In this document: in pieces, positions 7,462 through 18,490 of the stretch
How positions within the stretch are numbered: the first letter of the stretch is position 1
Layout of the letters: every line of letters starts with the position of its first letter
Assembly: GCF_001427635.1 (NCBI RefSeq)
Contig: NZ_LMHA01000001.1
Coordinates: forward strand, 1,384,318-1,448,317
DNA: 64,000 nucleotides
Reading direction: 5' to 3'
DNA from: Pseudoxanthomonas sp. Root65
Lineage (GTDB): Bacteria; Pseudomonadota; Gammaproteobacteria; Xanthomonadales; Xanthomonadaceae
Notes under the pieces: model-generated
The model's input: only the letters and a program-made list of their open reading frames with translations
Database searches by the model: none
What the model was told of the DNA's origin: nothing
Made by a program: the position numbers and the translations under genes

Positions 7462-10157
7462 GCCGGCACCGGCAGGCTGACAAGCATCAGCGTGGGATCC
7501 TCCGGGTCCAGCTTCACGCGAAAGCCCAGGCTTTCGCACATGGCCAGCATGGTGCGGTTCTCGCGCAGCACCTGGCCTTCGATGAGCTTCAGGCCCTGCC
7601 ACTGCGCGTACTCGATCATGATCTGCATCAGCTTCCAGCCGATGCCGTGGCCCTTGAGGTCCGAGCGCACGAGGATGCCGTACTCCCCCTTCTCGTAGTT
7701 GGCGTCGGCGTGCAGGCGCACCGCGCCGAGCATCTCGTGCGTGTCGGGATGGATCGCCACCAGCGCGATCGAGCGGGCGTAGTCCAGCTGGGTCAGGCGG
7801 GCGATGAATTCATGGCTGAAGTGGCGCACCGACTGGAAGAACCGCAGACGCAGGTCTTCATCGGTGACGTGGGTGAAGAAGGCGCGGAACATCGCATCGT
7901 CTTCCGGCCGCACCGGCCGTACCAGCGCAGCCCGGCCATCGGCGAGCGGGATCGTGCGTTCCCATTCGGTCGGATACGGGAAGATCGCGAAGCGCGGATG
8001 GCCGCGACCCTTGTGCAGCGCACGGCCGCGCGCCACCGCGATGCGTGCGTCCACGGCGACCACGCCGTCGCGGTCGGCCAGCAGCGGGTTGATGTCGAGC
8101 TGGTGGATCTCGGGGATGTCGGCGGCCAGCTGCGCCAGTTTCACCAGCACCAGGGCGACGGCGCGCTCGTCGGCGGCCGGCACGTCGCGGTAGGCCTTCA
8201 GCACGCGCGACACGCGGGTGCGTGCGATCAGTTCGTGCGCCAGGCGCAGGTCCAGCGGCGGCAAGGCGACCGCCTGGTCGTTGATCACTTCCACCGCTGT
8301 GCCGCCACGACCGAAGGCGATGACCGGCCCGAACACCGGATCGTCGGCGATGCCGGCGATCAGTTCGCGCGCTTTCGGCCGCAGCACCGTGGGCTGCACC
8401 ATTACGCCCTCGATCCGCGCGTCCGGTCGGCGTTCGCGCGCGCGCTGCAGGATGCCGGCCGCCGCTTCGCGCACGGCATTCGCATGGGGAAGATTGAGGC
8501 GCACGCCGTCGACGTCGGACTTGTGCGGAATGTCGGGCGACAGGATCTTCACCGCCACGGTGACCCCCTCCGCCAGCAATGGCGCCGCGATACGGGCCGC
8601 GTCCTCCGCATCGGTCGCGCGCCAGACGGGCGCCATCGGGATGCCGTAGGCGGCGAGCAGCTGCGTGGTCGCGAGCGGATCCAGCCAGGCCTGGCCGGCA
8701 TCCAGTGCGGTATCGACGAGCGCGCGAGCAGCGCCGACATCGGGGCTGAAATCCTCCGGCAGGCTGGGCGGCGTTTCCATCAATGCCGCCTGCACCTCGC
8801 GGTGGCGCACCAGGTGCATGAAGCCGGCCACGGCATCCGACTCGTTCGGATAGCGCGGGATCTGCGCGGCATCGAGCAGCGCTTCGGCCTGCGGGTCGTT
8901 GCCCAGCCAGACGGTGAACACCGGTTTGTGCGGGCCCTGTGCCGGACGCTGCGACAGCACGCGGGTGACCGCATGCGCGGCCTCAGACGATGACGACAGC
9001 ACGGTCGGCACGTTGACCGCGAGCAGCGCATCGTTTTCCGGGTCGGCGATCAGCGCCTCGATCGTGGCGGCGTAGCGGTCGGCATCGATGTCGGTCAGCA
9101 GGTCGACCGGATTGGTGCGCGACCAGCCGACGGGCAGGATGCGGTCGAGCGCATCGCGCGTGGCATCGGACAGCGTGGCCAGCGTGCCGCCCTGTTCGTA
9201 CAGATGATCGACCGACAGCGCGCCCACGCCGCCGCCGTTGGTCAGGATCGCCAGCCGGCGGCCGCGGAACGGACGCACCTGCCCCAGCGTGCGCGCGGCG
9301 GCGAACAGTTCGTGCAGCGAGCGCACGCGCAGCAGGCCGGCACGGCGGAACGCGGCGCCGTACACCGCATTCGGGCGTGCCAGGTTCTGCGTATGCGTGC
9401 TGCCGGCGGGCGTGACCTGGGCGCGGCCGCTGTGCCCGGACTTCACCACGACGACCGGTTTGGTACGCGCGGCGGCGCGCGCGGCCGACATGAACTTGCG
9501 CGCGTCGCGGATCGCTTCCACGTACAGCAGGATCGCGCGGGTACGGTGATCGGTGGCGAAGTAGTCCAGCAGGTCGGCGAAGTCCACGTCCAGCGCATCG
9601 CCCAGCGACACCACGGCGGAGAAGCCGACCGGCTGGCTCATGCTCCACTCGACCAGCCCACCGGAGATCGCACCCGATTGCGAAATCAGCGCGAGGTCGC
9701 CGGCCTTCGGGAAGCGGCTGGCCAGACTGGCGTTGAGGCGCGCGTGCGGCGCGATCACGCCCAGGCAGTTCGGGCCGAGCACGCGCAAGCCTTTCTCGCG
9801 CGTGAGCGCTTCGAGCTGCCCGGCGGGCGAGCCGGGTCCGCTGCCCATCGCCGCGGTCAGCACCACCACCGCACCGGCACCTTTCTCCGCCGCCTCGGCT
9901 GCCAGTTGCGGCACCGTTGCCGCCGGCGTGGCAATCACTACCAGGTCCGGCGTCCACGGCAGGTCGCGCAGATGTCGCACCGTCGCCACGCCCTCCATCG
10001 GCGTCGGATGCTTGTTCACCAGCCCGATCTGGCCCTCGAAGCCACCGGCGCGCAGGTTCTCGATCACCGCACGGCCCACCGAGCGCGGCCGCGACTGGCT
10101 GCCCACCACCGCCACGGCGCGCGGTCGGAAGATCGAATCGAGGCGGTAGGTGCTCAT
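7458..10157 (-). CDS. Bifunctional NDP-forming acyl-CoA synthetase-like / GNAT protein lysine acetyltransferase (Pat-type)
   Basis: An 899-residue multidomain protein. Order: CoA-binding Rossmann domain (about 1-130, IFRPRAVAVVGSQSRPRSVG), two succinyl-CoA ligase-like domains (about 140-440, with LALISQSGAISGGLVEWS), an ATP-grasp domain (about 475-705, with GVTVAVKILSPDIPHKSDVDG and FGRGGTAVEV), then a GNAT domain (about 730-895, with acetyl-CoA loop RSDLKGHGIGWKLM). This is the architecture of E. coli PatZ/YfiQ and Salmonella Pat, which acetylate lysines of acetyl-CoA synthetase and other metabolic enzymes; in those proteins the ligase-like part is regulatory. The ATG at 10157 is preferred to an upstream TTG. 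It may help tune the acetate/isocitrate branch together with nearby aceK. Confidence 0.9.
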   Translation of the reverse strand: MSTYRLDSIFRPRAVAVVGSQSRPRSVGRAVIENLRAGGFEGQIGLVNKHPTPMEGVATVRHLRDLPWTPDLVVIATPAATVPQLAAEAAEKGAGAVVVLTAAMGSGPGSPAGQLEALTREKGLRVLGPNCLGVIAPHARLNASLASRFPKAGDLALISQSGAISGGLVEWSMSQPVGFSAVVSLGDALDVDFADLLDYFATDHRTRAILLYVEAIRDARKFMSAARAAARTKPVVVVKSGHSGRAQVTPAGSTHTQNLARPNAVYGAAFRRAGLLRVRSLHELFAAARTLGQVRPFRGRRLAILTNGGGVGALSVDHLYEQGGTLATLSDATRDALDRILPVGWSRTNPVDLLTDIDADRYAATIEALIADPENDALLAVNVPTVLSSSSEAAHAVTRVLSQRPAQGPHKPVFTVWLGNDPQAEALLDAAQIPRYPNESDAVAGFMHLVRHREVQAALMETPPSLPEDFSPDVGAARALVDTALDAGQAWLDPLATTQLLAAYGIPMAPVWRATDAEDAARIAAPLLAEGVTVAVKILSPDIPHKSDVDGVRLNLPHANAVREAAAGILQRARERRPDARIEGVMVQPTVLRPKARELIAGIADDPVFGPVIAFGRGGTAVEVINDQAVALPPLDLRLAHELIARTRVSRVLKAYRDVPAADERAVALVLVKLAQLAADIPEIHQLDINPLLADRDGVVAVDARIAVARGRALHKGRGHPRFAIFPYPTEWERTIPLADGRAALVRPVRPEDDAMFRAFFTHVTDEDLRLRFFQSVRHFSHEFIARLTQLDYARSIALVAIHPDTHEMLGAVRLHADANYEKGEYGILVRSDLKGHGIGWKLMQIMIEYAQWQGLKLIEGQVLRENRTMLAMCESLGFRVKLDPEDPTLMLVSLPVPA

Positions 10158-10224
10158 GGCGGGACGGCGTTCTCCGGGTGCCGTCAAGGGTAGCGCGGAG
10201 CGTGTTGCGCGCGCGTGCGGGGGG

Positions 10225-11934
10225 TCACGCCAGCTTCAAGGCGTCCGGGTACGGCGCAGTATCCGGATAATCGCCGGCGGCGAGATGCGACTGGAGGTCG
10301 CGCCACCACGCCGGACGGAACAGTTCGCCATGCGCGGCCTTCAACGCCTTCGCCTGCGCCTCCGGCAGGCCGAGGAATTGCGGAAAGCGCTCGGGAAAGA
10401 CATCGCCGGCATCGACGTGGAACCACGGGCCATCCGCCATCTGTTCCTCGTACGTCGTCGCCTGCGGCCAGTCGCGGAAGCGGCAGTCGGTCACCAGCCG
10501 CAGTTCGTCGTAGTCGTAGAACACCACGCGCCCATGCCGCGATACGCCGAAGTTCTTCAGCAGCATGTCGCCGGGAAAGATGTTGTTGCGCGCCATGTCC
10601 TTGATGGCCTGGCCGTAGTCGAGCGCGGCGGTGCGGGCGGCGTCGGCCTTCTGCTCGCGCAGGTACAGGTTCAGCGGCCGCAGCCGGCGCTGCACGTAGC
10701 ACAGGTGGATGACCAGGTCCTCGCCGTCCTCGCTGAGGCTCTGGCCGCAGCTTTCGCGCAGCTCATGCAGGAGTTCCGGCGCGAAGCGCGCGCGCGGGAA
10801 GCGCAGGAAGCGGAACGCCTGCGTGTCCAGCAGCCGGCCCACGCGGTCGAGGTGGAACACCAGGTCGTACTTGTCCTCCACGTCCTGCCGGCTCATCGCC
10901 TTGGGATAGGCGAAGCGGTCGCGGATCACCTTGAATACCAGCGGATAGCTGGGCAGCGTGAACACGGCCATCACCATGCCGGGCGTGCCTTCGGCATGCA
11001 CCAGGCGCTCGTCCGGGTGCGCGGCGAAGTGGTGGAAGAAGGTGCGGTAGCGCTCGGTCTTGCCCTGCTTGGCGCGGCCGAGCACGGTGTAGATCTCGTC
11101 GATCGGCTTGCCCGGCAGCAGCGAACGCAGGAACACCACCGCATCGCCGACCGTTGCCAGGTCGGCATGGAAGTAGCTGCGCGACGTGCCGAACAGGTGC
11201 GCCACGTCGCCGCGATGGGTCAGCACGGCCTCGGCCTTCAGCTGCCCGCCGTCGTTGACCAGCGCAATGACACAGGGCGAGAAGCGGTGTTCGCCGTAGA
11301 CGCGACCGACCAGGTAGGCGCGCCGTTCGCGGTAGAACACGGTGTCCAGCAGCTCGATGCCACGCACGGGATGGGCGCCCCAGTGCGCCAGGTCGTCCTG
11401 CAGGCGCACGGCAATCGCCGCAGCGCAGCGCGTGCGGTGGGCGTAGGGCACGTCGAACCCGTAGTCGCCGAGCACGCGCGCGAACGTATCGGTCGGCCGT
11501 TGTTCGGACACGGCATAACTGTGGCGCGCGACCGGATGGGTGATGGCGTCGGTCGGCTCCACGTCCAGCGCCACGAACTCCAGCGACGGATCGACGCCGC
11601 GCGTGCGGAAGAACCGCCGGCTCAGCGTGTTGTAGAAGGTCTTGTAGAGCTCGCGGTCGATCTGGCCGGCGACCATCCGCTCGAAAGCGGCGCGCGCCGC
11701 GATCCAGGGCGTGCGCTCGTGCGCGCGTCCCAGCAGCGTGGACTGCAGCCGCAACGCACACTCGGCAATGCACTGGTCGTACAGTTCGATGCGTTCGACC
11801 GCATCGGCGCGCGCGCCGGCCCAGTCCATCGTCTCGAACCGGATTTTCGCGCGCCGGGTGATCGCCGCGAACCGCGCGTGGTAGTCCGCGAACGCGTCGT
11901 GGATCAGGCGGGCGATGGCATCGTCGTGGACCAT
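10225..11934 (-). CDS. aceK: Isocitrate dehydrogenase kinase/phosphatase
   Basis: A 569-residue AceK, close to the usual length. AceK phosphorylates isocitrate dehydrogenase to divert carbon into the glyoxylate bypass and dephosphorylates it when acetate is gone. Diagnostic segments are the N-terminal [36 protein letters not shown], and the kinase catalytic region [20 protein letters not shown] followed by [13 protein letters not shown]. The gene stands alone: aceA/aceB are not adjacent in this window. A monomeric NADP-isocitrate dehydrogenase is encoded about 2 kb away, although the classical AceK substrate is the homodimeric enzyme (see findings). Confidence 0.95.
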   Translation of the reverse strand: MVHDDAIARLIHDAFADYHARFAAITRRAKIRFETMDWAGARADAVERIELYDQCIAECALRLQSTLLGRAHERTPWIAARAAFERMVAGQIDRELYKTFYNTLSRRFFRTRGVDPSLEFVALDVEPTDAITHPVARHSYAVSEQRPTDTFARVLGDYGFDVPYAHRTRCAAAIAVRLQDDLAHWGAHPVRGIELLDTVFYRERRAYLVGRVYGEHRFSPCVIALVNDGGQLKAEAVLTHRGDVAHLFGTSRSYFHADLATVGDAVVFLRSLLPGKPIDEIYTVLGRAKQGKTERYRTFFHHFAAHPDERLVHAEGTPGMVMAVFTLPSYPLVFKVIRDRFAYPKAMSRQDVEDKYDLVFHLDRVGRLLDTQAFRFLRFPRARFAPELLHELRESCGQSLSEDGEDLVIHLCYVQRRLRPLNLYLREQKADAARTAALDYGQAIKDMARNNIFPGDMLLKNFGVSRHGRVVFYDYDELRLVTDCRFRDWPQATTYEEQMADGPWFHVDAGDVFPERFPQFLGLPEAQAKALKAAHGELFRPAWWRDLQSHLAAGDYPDTAPYPDALKLA

Positions 11935-11964
11935 GCGTGCGATGTTAGCCGGCGCCCGCTGGAG

Positions 11965-12843
11965 TCATCGCTCCACCGCAATGCCCGCCTGCTCCAGCAG
12001 CCAGCCGCGCACCTTGCGGAAGCCCGGATGCGCCAGGCTGCGCTCCGGATAGACCAGGTAATGCGCGAAGTCCGCCTGCAGCCGCTTCTTCGTCAGCGTC
12101 ACCAGCCGGCCCGCCTTCACCAGCGGCTCGGCCAATGTCCAGCGCGCCAGCGCCACGCCGACCCCTTGCGCCGCGGCCTGGTGCAACGTCTCGGTGTCGT
12201 CGAACTGCGCCACGTAGCGCGTGGGCGGCTGCCCGCCGAAATGCTCGAACCAGTCCTTCCAGCGGTTGGCCGGATCGCCGAGCAGCGGCAGCTTCGCCAT
12301 CTGGTCAGGCGCCGGCTTGCCGTGCTTCCTGGCCAGCGCCGGGCTGGCCACCGGCGTGATCCATTCGTGGAACAGGAACTCGGCGTGCACGGTCGGCCAG
12401 CGGCCGTTGCCGAGGCGAAGCGCAAGGTCGACGGGTTCGCGCTCGAAATCGACCACGTGCGTGCTCGACTGCAGGTTGAGCCCGAGTTCCGGATGCGCGG
12501 CGAGGAAGGCGGGCAGGCGTGGCACCAGCCACGCGGTGGCCATCGACGGGATCAGGCTGAGCGTGACGGTGTGGTCGTTGCGCAGCGTCGCGCGACGCAG
12601 GGCATGGTCGATGGTGTCGAGCGGGCCGGAGATCGCATCGAACAGCCGTTGACCGTCCGGCGTCAGCTCCACGCCGCGTGGCCCACGTGCCAGCAGCTTG
12701 TGGCCCAGCCGCTGTTCCAGCAGCCGCATGCGATGGCTCAGCGCGCTGACGGTCAGGTGCATGGCTTCCGCCGCGCGGGTCAGGTTGCGCAGGCGGGCGG
12801 CGGTGACGAAGGCCTCCACCTGGTCCAGGGGCAGCCTGCTCAT
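11965..12843 (-). CDS. LysR-family transcriptional regulator (GcvA-like subgroup)
   Basis: A 292-residue LysR regulator. The N-terminal winged helix-turn-helix spans about 5-62 (LDQVEAFVTAARLRNLTRAAEAMHL followed by SHRMRLLEQRLG). The effector-binding domain at about 90-290 begins VTLSLIPSMATAWLVPRL, a wording typical of the GcvA/AmpR-like subgroup. The ATG at 12843 lies next to a short divergent intergenic region shared with a 74-residue gene on the plus strand, the usual place for a LysR target promoter. It ends 30 bases before aceK on the same strand, so it could also act on that gene. No ligand can be inferred. Confidence 0.9.
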   Translation of the reverse strand: MSRLPLDQVEAFVTAARLRNLTRAAEAMHLTVSALSHRMRLLEQRLGHKLLARGPRGVELTPDGQRLFDAISGPLDTIDHALRRATLRNDHTVTLSLIPSMATAWLVPRLPAFLAAHPELGLNLQSSTHVVDFEREPVDLALRLGNGRWPTVHAEFLFHEWITPVASPALARKHGKPAPDQMAKLPLLGDPANRWKDWFEHFGGQPPTRYVAQFDDTETLHQAAAQGVGVALARWTLAEPLVKAGRLVTLTKKRLQADFAHYLVYPERSLAHPGFRKVRGWLLEQAGIAVER

Positions 12844-12952
12844 CTTGAATCTCCCTCAAGGCTGGGTTGCGGAGCTTTCGCTTTTTCGGGACCGATCATG
12901 CGCCTAGCTTGGTAAGCCTTCAAGCCGGAGACCGGCGACTCGGAGCGATGTC

Positions 12953-13177
12953 ATGCAGTCGGATACGAAAAAGCAGTGGTGGCAGCAGCTGGGCGGCATG
13001 AGTCAGGGCATGCTGTTTTTGCAGGGGCATGTCGTCCCGACGGATTCGCCGCCGCCGGCCTCCGCGCCCCGGCACCACGTGCACGACGCGGCAGGTCAGG
13101 CAAGGCATCGCGAAGCTCTCCAGCGGCTGACCGCGCGGCGCCTGCGCGCGATGACCTCGCTGTCGCTGTTCCGCTGA
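12953..13177 (+). CDS. Hypothetical protein divergent from the LysR gene
   Basis: A 74-residue predicted protein beginning MQSDTKKQWWQQLGGMSQGM. It is preceded by a GGAG ribosome-binding sequence eight bases before the ATG and stands head to head with the LysR regulator. The composition (Trp/Gln-rich start, Pro-rich middle with several His, basic amphipathic C-terminus) resembles small Xanthomonadaceae proteins of unknown function. No signal peptide or membrane segment is seen. I consider it probably real because of its position and ribosome-binding site, but it has no recognisable domain. Confidence 0.55.
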   Translation: MQSDTKKQWWQQLGGMSQGMLFLQGHVVPTDSPPPASAPRHHVHDAAGQARHREALQRLTARRLRAMTSLSLFR

Positions 13178-13188
13178 GCGTATTCTCT

Positions 13189-13254
13189 TGTGGGAGCGAC
13201 GTCAGTCGCGATGGGCTACCGCGACGTTCCATCGCGACTGACGTCGCTCCCACA
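13189..13254. repeat. REP inverted pair, family A (perfect 26-bp arms)
   Basis: The left arm begins TGTGGGAGCGACGTCAGTCG and the right arm is its exact reverse complement over 26 bases, separated by 14 bases. Each arm itself contains the small hairpin GCGAC-GTCA-GTCGC. It is the most compact member of the family that also occurs at 21464-21592, 24730-24847, 47126-47300 and 55762-55828. It lies between convergent genes. Confidence 0.9.
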
Positions 13255-13272
13255 CCGATTGCCATGTAGCAC

Positions 13273-13620
13273 TCACGCCTTCACGTAGGCCCAGGCATCA
13301 CGGCCGGACTTCAGGCGCACCTGCACGCGCCGGTAATCCGCGACCTCGTAACGATCGGCGGCGGCGAGTTCATCGGCGCTGATGCGGAAGACCGTGCCGG
13401 CGACGTCATCGGCCGGATTCCCGCTGGGGCTGACGATGGGATGGAAGCGCTCGCCGCTTGCTGCCAGCACGGCCGGATCGGTGATCTCCACCATCGTCCG
13501 CGCATAGCCCGTCATCGCATCCGGCTCGCCGTCGAGGCGACGGCCGAACGAGGACAGCTGCACACTCTCCAGCTGCAAGGTGCCGTAGGAGAACAGCAGG
13601 ATGTCGCGGGTGTCGTCCAT
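13273..13620 (-). CDS. Gamma-glutamylcyclotransferase-like (AIG2 family) protein
   Basis: A 115-residue cytoplasmic protein of the GGCT/AIG2 fold. The N-terminal LLFSYGTLQ is the substrate-loop signature and DRYEVADYRRVQVRL contains the conserved glutamate that serves as general base in this family. Members cleave gamma-glutamyl amines or remain uncharacterised. The start ATG at 13620 is chosen because the signature begins nine residues later. The gene lies between the family A repeat and the isocitrate dehydrogenase gene, with no obvious partner. The exact substrate is unknown. Confidence 0.85.
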   Translation of the reverse strand: MDDTRDILLFSYGTLQLESVQLSSFGRRLDGEPDAMTGYARTMVEITDPAVLAASGERFHPIVSPSGNPADDVAGTVFRISADELAAADRYEVADYRRVQVRLKSGRDAWAYVKA

Positions 13621-13711
13621 CGTGTCGATACCGGTGCCTAACAAGGGGGGGGCGGAAACACGACGCCCGGCGAAGTGCCGGGCGTCGGATGCCGCCGCCG
13701 TGCGCCTGGCG

Positions 13712-15979
<2,268 letters not shown>

Positions 15980-16123
15980 TCAGCGCGCCATTGTCGCGCG
16001 CCATCGCACGCAGGGCAAAACGAAGGGGTATGGATGCCGGCGCTGGCGCCATGCGTGTCCCGGGACAGCCGCGGCGGGCCTGCGGCGCGCGTGGACGGAG
16101 TGGCCCGCCCGCGGATGACGCGC

Positions 16124-16155
16124 AAAAAAAGCGGGCGTGGATTTCTCCACGCCCG
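16124..16155 (-). terminator. Rho-independent terminator of the lipoprotein gene
   Basis: On the minus strand a perfect ten-base stem (CGGGCGTGGA / TCCACGCCCG) with a GAAA loop is followed by a run of seven Ts. It is about 45 bases downstream of the lipoprotein stop codon and is the clearest intrinsic terminator in the window. Confidence 0.9.
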
Positions 16156-16197
16156 AGCTTGCCCCACACACACGTGGGAGAGAGACGGATACCGCGA

Positions 16198-16680
16198 TTA
16201 CTTGACCTCGATTTCCTGGGTCATACCGACCGGCTGACCGTTCAAGGTCACGTCGACCTTGTACTTGCCGGCGGGCCAGGCATTGGTGTTGGAGAATTCG
16301 ATGTTGGTCGTGTCCACGCCACCTGCCACGACAGTGGCCGTCTGCTGGCCGGCCACCTGACCGTCCTGGAACGTCAACTTTGCGTCGATCGCAGCGTTGG
16401 CCGGCGTCGCCGCATCGGTCTTCACCGACACGATGATCTTGTCCTTCACGCCAAACATGCCAACGGCGGCGACCGACTTGTCCGCGGCAGCGGTGTTGCC
16501 GACGGTGACGCTGGTGGCGCTGACCGGCATCGGGGCGGGAGCGGGCTCGGCCGGTGCCGGAGCGGGCTCGACAGCGGCCGGCGGCGCGACGACGGGTTCT
16601 TCCTTCTTCTTGCAGCCGGCGACGGCGATGGTGCCGACCAGCGCGATGGCCAGGGCGTAGGAAATACGGGTCTGCTTCAT
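16198..16680 (-). CDS. Hypothetical lipoprotein with an Ig-like C-terminal domain
   Basis: A 160-residue protein with a lipoprotein signal peptide: MKQTRISYALAIALVGTIAV, then lipobox VAGC (Cys22) and KKK after it. Residues 32-55 are a Pro/Ala/Glu linker. The rest is beta-rich (IIVSVKTDA, AKLTFQDGQ, GKYKVDVTLNG, TQEIEVK) and resembles an immunoglobulin-like fold found in other xanthomonad lipoproteins. It is expected at the outer or inner membrane. The gene is upstream-neighboured by a LysM protein on the same strand (35-base gap) and followed by a strong terminator, so the two may form one transcript. Function unknown. Confidence 0.75.
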   Translation of the reverse strand: MKQTRISYALAIALVGTIAVAGCKKKEEPVVAPPAAVEPAPAPAEPAPAPMPVSATSVTVGNTAAADKSVAAVGMFGVKDKIIVSVKTDAATPANAAIDAKLTFQDGQVAGQQTATVVAGGVDTTNIEFSNTNAWPAGKYKVDVTLNGQPVGMTQEIEVK

Positions 16681-16714
16681 GGGTTCGATCCTTGTGGATG
16701 AAGGGGAGTGGCGA

Positions 16715-17020
16715 TCAGGCTTCGGCGGGCTTGGGCGGCAGCTTGATGACCTGTCCGGGGAAAATGCGGTCCGGATCCTCGATGGTGTCGCGGTTGGCTT
16801 CGAAGATCTGCTTCCACGCATTCGCGCTGCCGAGATGTTCCTTCGCGATCTTGGAGAGCGTGTCGCCTTTCTCGATGGTGTAGGTCTGCTCCCCCACGAT
16901 TTCGGCAGTGCTGTCCACGCGAGCCGTTACGCCGGAGAAATCAGCTTTCTCAACTTGTGGAGCCGTGCTGTCCACACCGGCGGTGACGCCAGAGAAGTCG
17001 GCCTTCTTTTCTGTGCTCAT
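16715..17020 (-). CDS. Small LysM-domain protein with an N-terminal internal duplication
   Basis: A 101-residue protein. Residues about 46-95 form one LysM domain (QTYTIEKGDTLSKIAKEHLG, NANAWKQI-like segment, PDRIFPGQVIKLP), a peptidoglycan- or ligand-binding module. It resembles the C-terminal half of E. coli Kbp (YgaU), a potassium-binding protein, but the BON domain is absent. Instead the N-terminus has two near-identical copies of KADFSGVTAxVDSTA (about 5-19 and 24-38). There is no signal peptide, as in cytoplasmic Kbp. AGGAAGGG precedes the ATG at 17020 by about nine bases. Confidence 0.82.
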   Translation of the reverse strand: MSTEKKADFSGVTAGVDSTAPQVEKADFSGVTARVDSTAEIVGEQTYTIEKGDTLSKIAKEHLGSANAWKQIFEANRDTIEDPDRIFPGQVIKLPPKPAEA

Positions 17021-17127
17021 TGCAACCACCCTTCCTGGCGGGCTGTAGGATGCGCAAGCCTTGCACGCGCTCTGTTAAGAATCCATAGCGCGAATGTGAA
17101 AACAGCTCTATTGTTACGTGAGTAACT

Positions 17128-17946
17128 TTACTGTCGTAGGTCGCGCTGCATCGGCGGCGCTTCCAGATCCGCCGTCGCGCGCCACGGATTGATGTCCAGA
17201 CCGCCGCGGCGTGTGTAACGCGCTTCGACCGACAGCGACGCGGGACGGCAGTGCGCCAGCACGTCGTGAAAAATCCGTTCGACGCACTGCTCGTGGAACT
17301 CGGCGTGGTCGCGGAAGCTCACCAGGTAACGCAGCAGTTCGACACGGTCGATGCGTGGGCCGCGATAACGGATCACCACCGTGGCCCAGTCGGGCTGGCC
17401 GGTGACCGGGCAGTTCGACTTCAGCAGTTCGGACGACAGCGTTTCCTCGACCTGCACCTCTGGATCCGCGGCCAGGAACTCGGCGCGCGGCGGACCGTAA
17501 TGATCGATCTCGACATCCAGTCCATCGATCGATTCGCCCTCCGGCGCATTGGCCATCGGGGGAAGTCCGGACACCACCTGCACGTCCGCCCCCGCGCGCG
17601 CGGACAGGTCGGTGGCGATGCGTTCCAGCACGGCGGCATCACTGTTGAAGCGGGTGCTGTTGAGCGAGTTGAGGTAAAGCTTGAGCGACTTCGATTCGAT
17701 CAGGCACGGCGATGTGCACGGCACGGTCAAGGTGGCCGTGGCGACGCGCGGCTTGCCGCGGGCATCGAGCCAGCTGAGTTCGTAGCCATGCCAGCGGTCG
17801 TGGCCGACGAAGGGCAAGGCGTCGGCGGTGATGCCGATCTCGTCCCGCGCGGCCTGGCGCGGGATCGAGAACAGCAGGGTGGGGTCGTAGTGCGCGGGAT
17901 ACGCGACTTCGCGACCCAGCGAGGAATCCTGGGGGGTGTTGTTCAT
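17128..17946 (-). CDS. queF: NADPH-dependent 7-cyano-7-deazaguanine reductase
   Basis: A 272-residue enzyme that reduces preQ0 to preQ1 in queuosine biosynthesis. The length and two-domain tunnel fold match the long, E. coli-type QueF. Seen are the family motif [13 protein letters not shown] with the preQ0-binding Glu, the catalytic Cys in [16 protein letters not shown] with the general-acid Asp seven residues later, and HEQCVERIF near the C-terminus. The gene begins 70 bases from a divergent lipoprotein gene. Other queuosine genes are not in the window. A small perfect palindrome (GTTAC-GTGA-GTAAC) sits just after its stop codon at 17113-17126. Confidence 0.96.
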   Translation of the reverse strand: MNNTPQDSSLGREVAYPAHYDPTLLFSIPRQAARDEIGITADALPFVGHDRWHGYELSWLDARGKPRVATATLTVPCTSPCLIESKSLKLYLNSLNSTRFNSDAAVLERIATDLSARAGADVQVVSGLPPMANAPEGESIDGLDVEIDHYGPPRAEFLAADPEVQVEETLSSELLKSNCPVTGQPDWATVVIRYRGPRIDRVELLRYLVSFRDHAEFHEQCVERIFHDVLAHCRPASLSVEARYTRRGGLDINPWRATADLEAPPMQRDLRQ

Positions 17947-18015
17947 GCGGTCATTTTACGGACGGGCCCTAAAGCCGAGGTGTATAACGGCGGCGTTTCC
18001 CGAAAGGACACGACC

Positions 18016-18438
18016 ATGCGATCACTGCTGCTGACCGGCCTGTGCGTGCTGCTGTGCGCCTGCGCCAGTGGGCCCGCCATCGGCAGCGGTCCGCCGCCGG
18101 GTGCGCTGCCGGATGACGGGCTGGTCCGTCCACAAGGAGACGCCCCGGTGTCGATGCGGGTGGGCCAGGTGTTCGAGATTGCCCTGATGGCCAATGCCAG
18201 CACCGGCTACCAGTGGGAATTCACGTCGGACGGGGCACCCGTGCTGGCCCGGACCACCGGCCCGGCCACGCCGCCGCCGATGGACACGCAACCGCCGATG
18301 CCCGGAGCGCCCGCGCTCGCGCGCTGGTGGCTGCGCGCGGAGAAGCCGGGCGAGGCCACCGTGCGGATGGTCTACCGGCGGCCGTGGGAGACGGTGCCGC
18401 CGGTGGAGGTGGTGGAATACGTTGTCGTGGTCGAATGA
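18016..18438 (+). CDS. Chagasin-like (I42 family) cysteine peptidase inhibitor, lipoprotein
   Basis: A 140-residue predicted lipoprotein. The signal LLLTGLCVLLCACASG has an LCAC lipobox (Cys about 15). Two of the three inhibitory loops of the chagasin family are clear: NASTGYQWEF (the NPTTGY loop) and RRPWE (the RPW loop); the middle GxGG loop is not obvious in PMPGAPALARWWLR. The family blocks papain-like cysteine peptidases by inserting these loops in the active-site cleft. A periplasm- or surface-facing inhibitor could protect the cell from its own secreted peptidases or from predators and hosts. GAAAGGA precedes the ATG by about seven bases. Confidence 0.82.
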   Translation: MRSLLLTGLCVLLCACASGPAIGSGPPPGALPDDGLVRPQGDAPVSMRVGQVFEIALMANASTGYQWEFTSDGAPVLARTTGPATPPPMDTQPPMPGAPALARWWLRAEKPGEATVRMVYRRPWETVPPVEVVEYVVVVE

Positions 18439-18490
18439 ACCTGCGGGCCGTTGCCATGGCCAGCCTGTTGCGGAACGGCAAGGTGGTCGG

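Noticed and set aside
7458..10187. TTG start at 10187 for the acyl-CoA synthetase/acetyltransferase
   Set aside because: The ATG at 10157 leads directly into the conserved CoA-binding domain; the ten added residues have no support.
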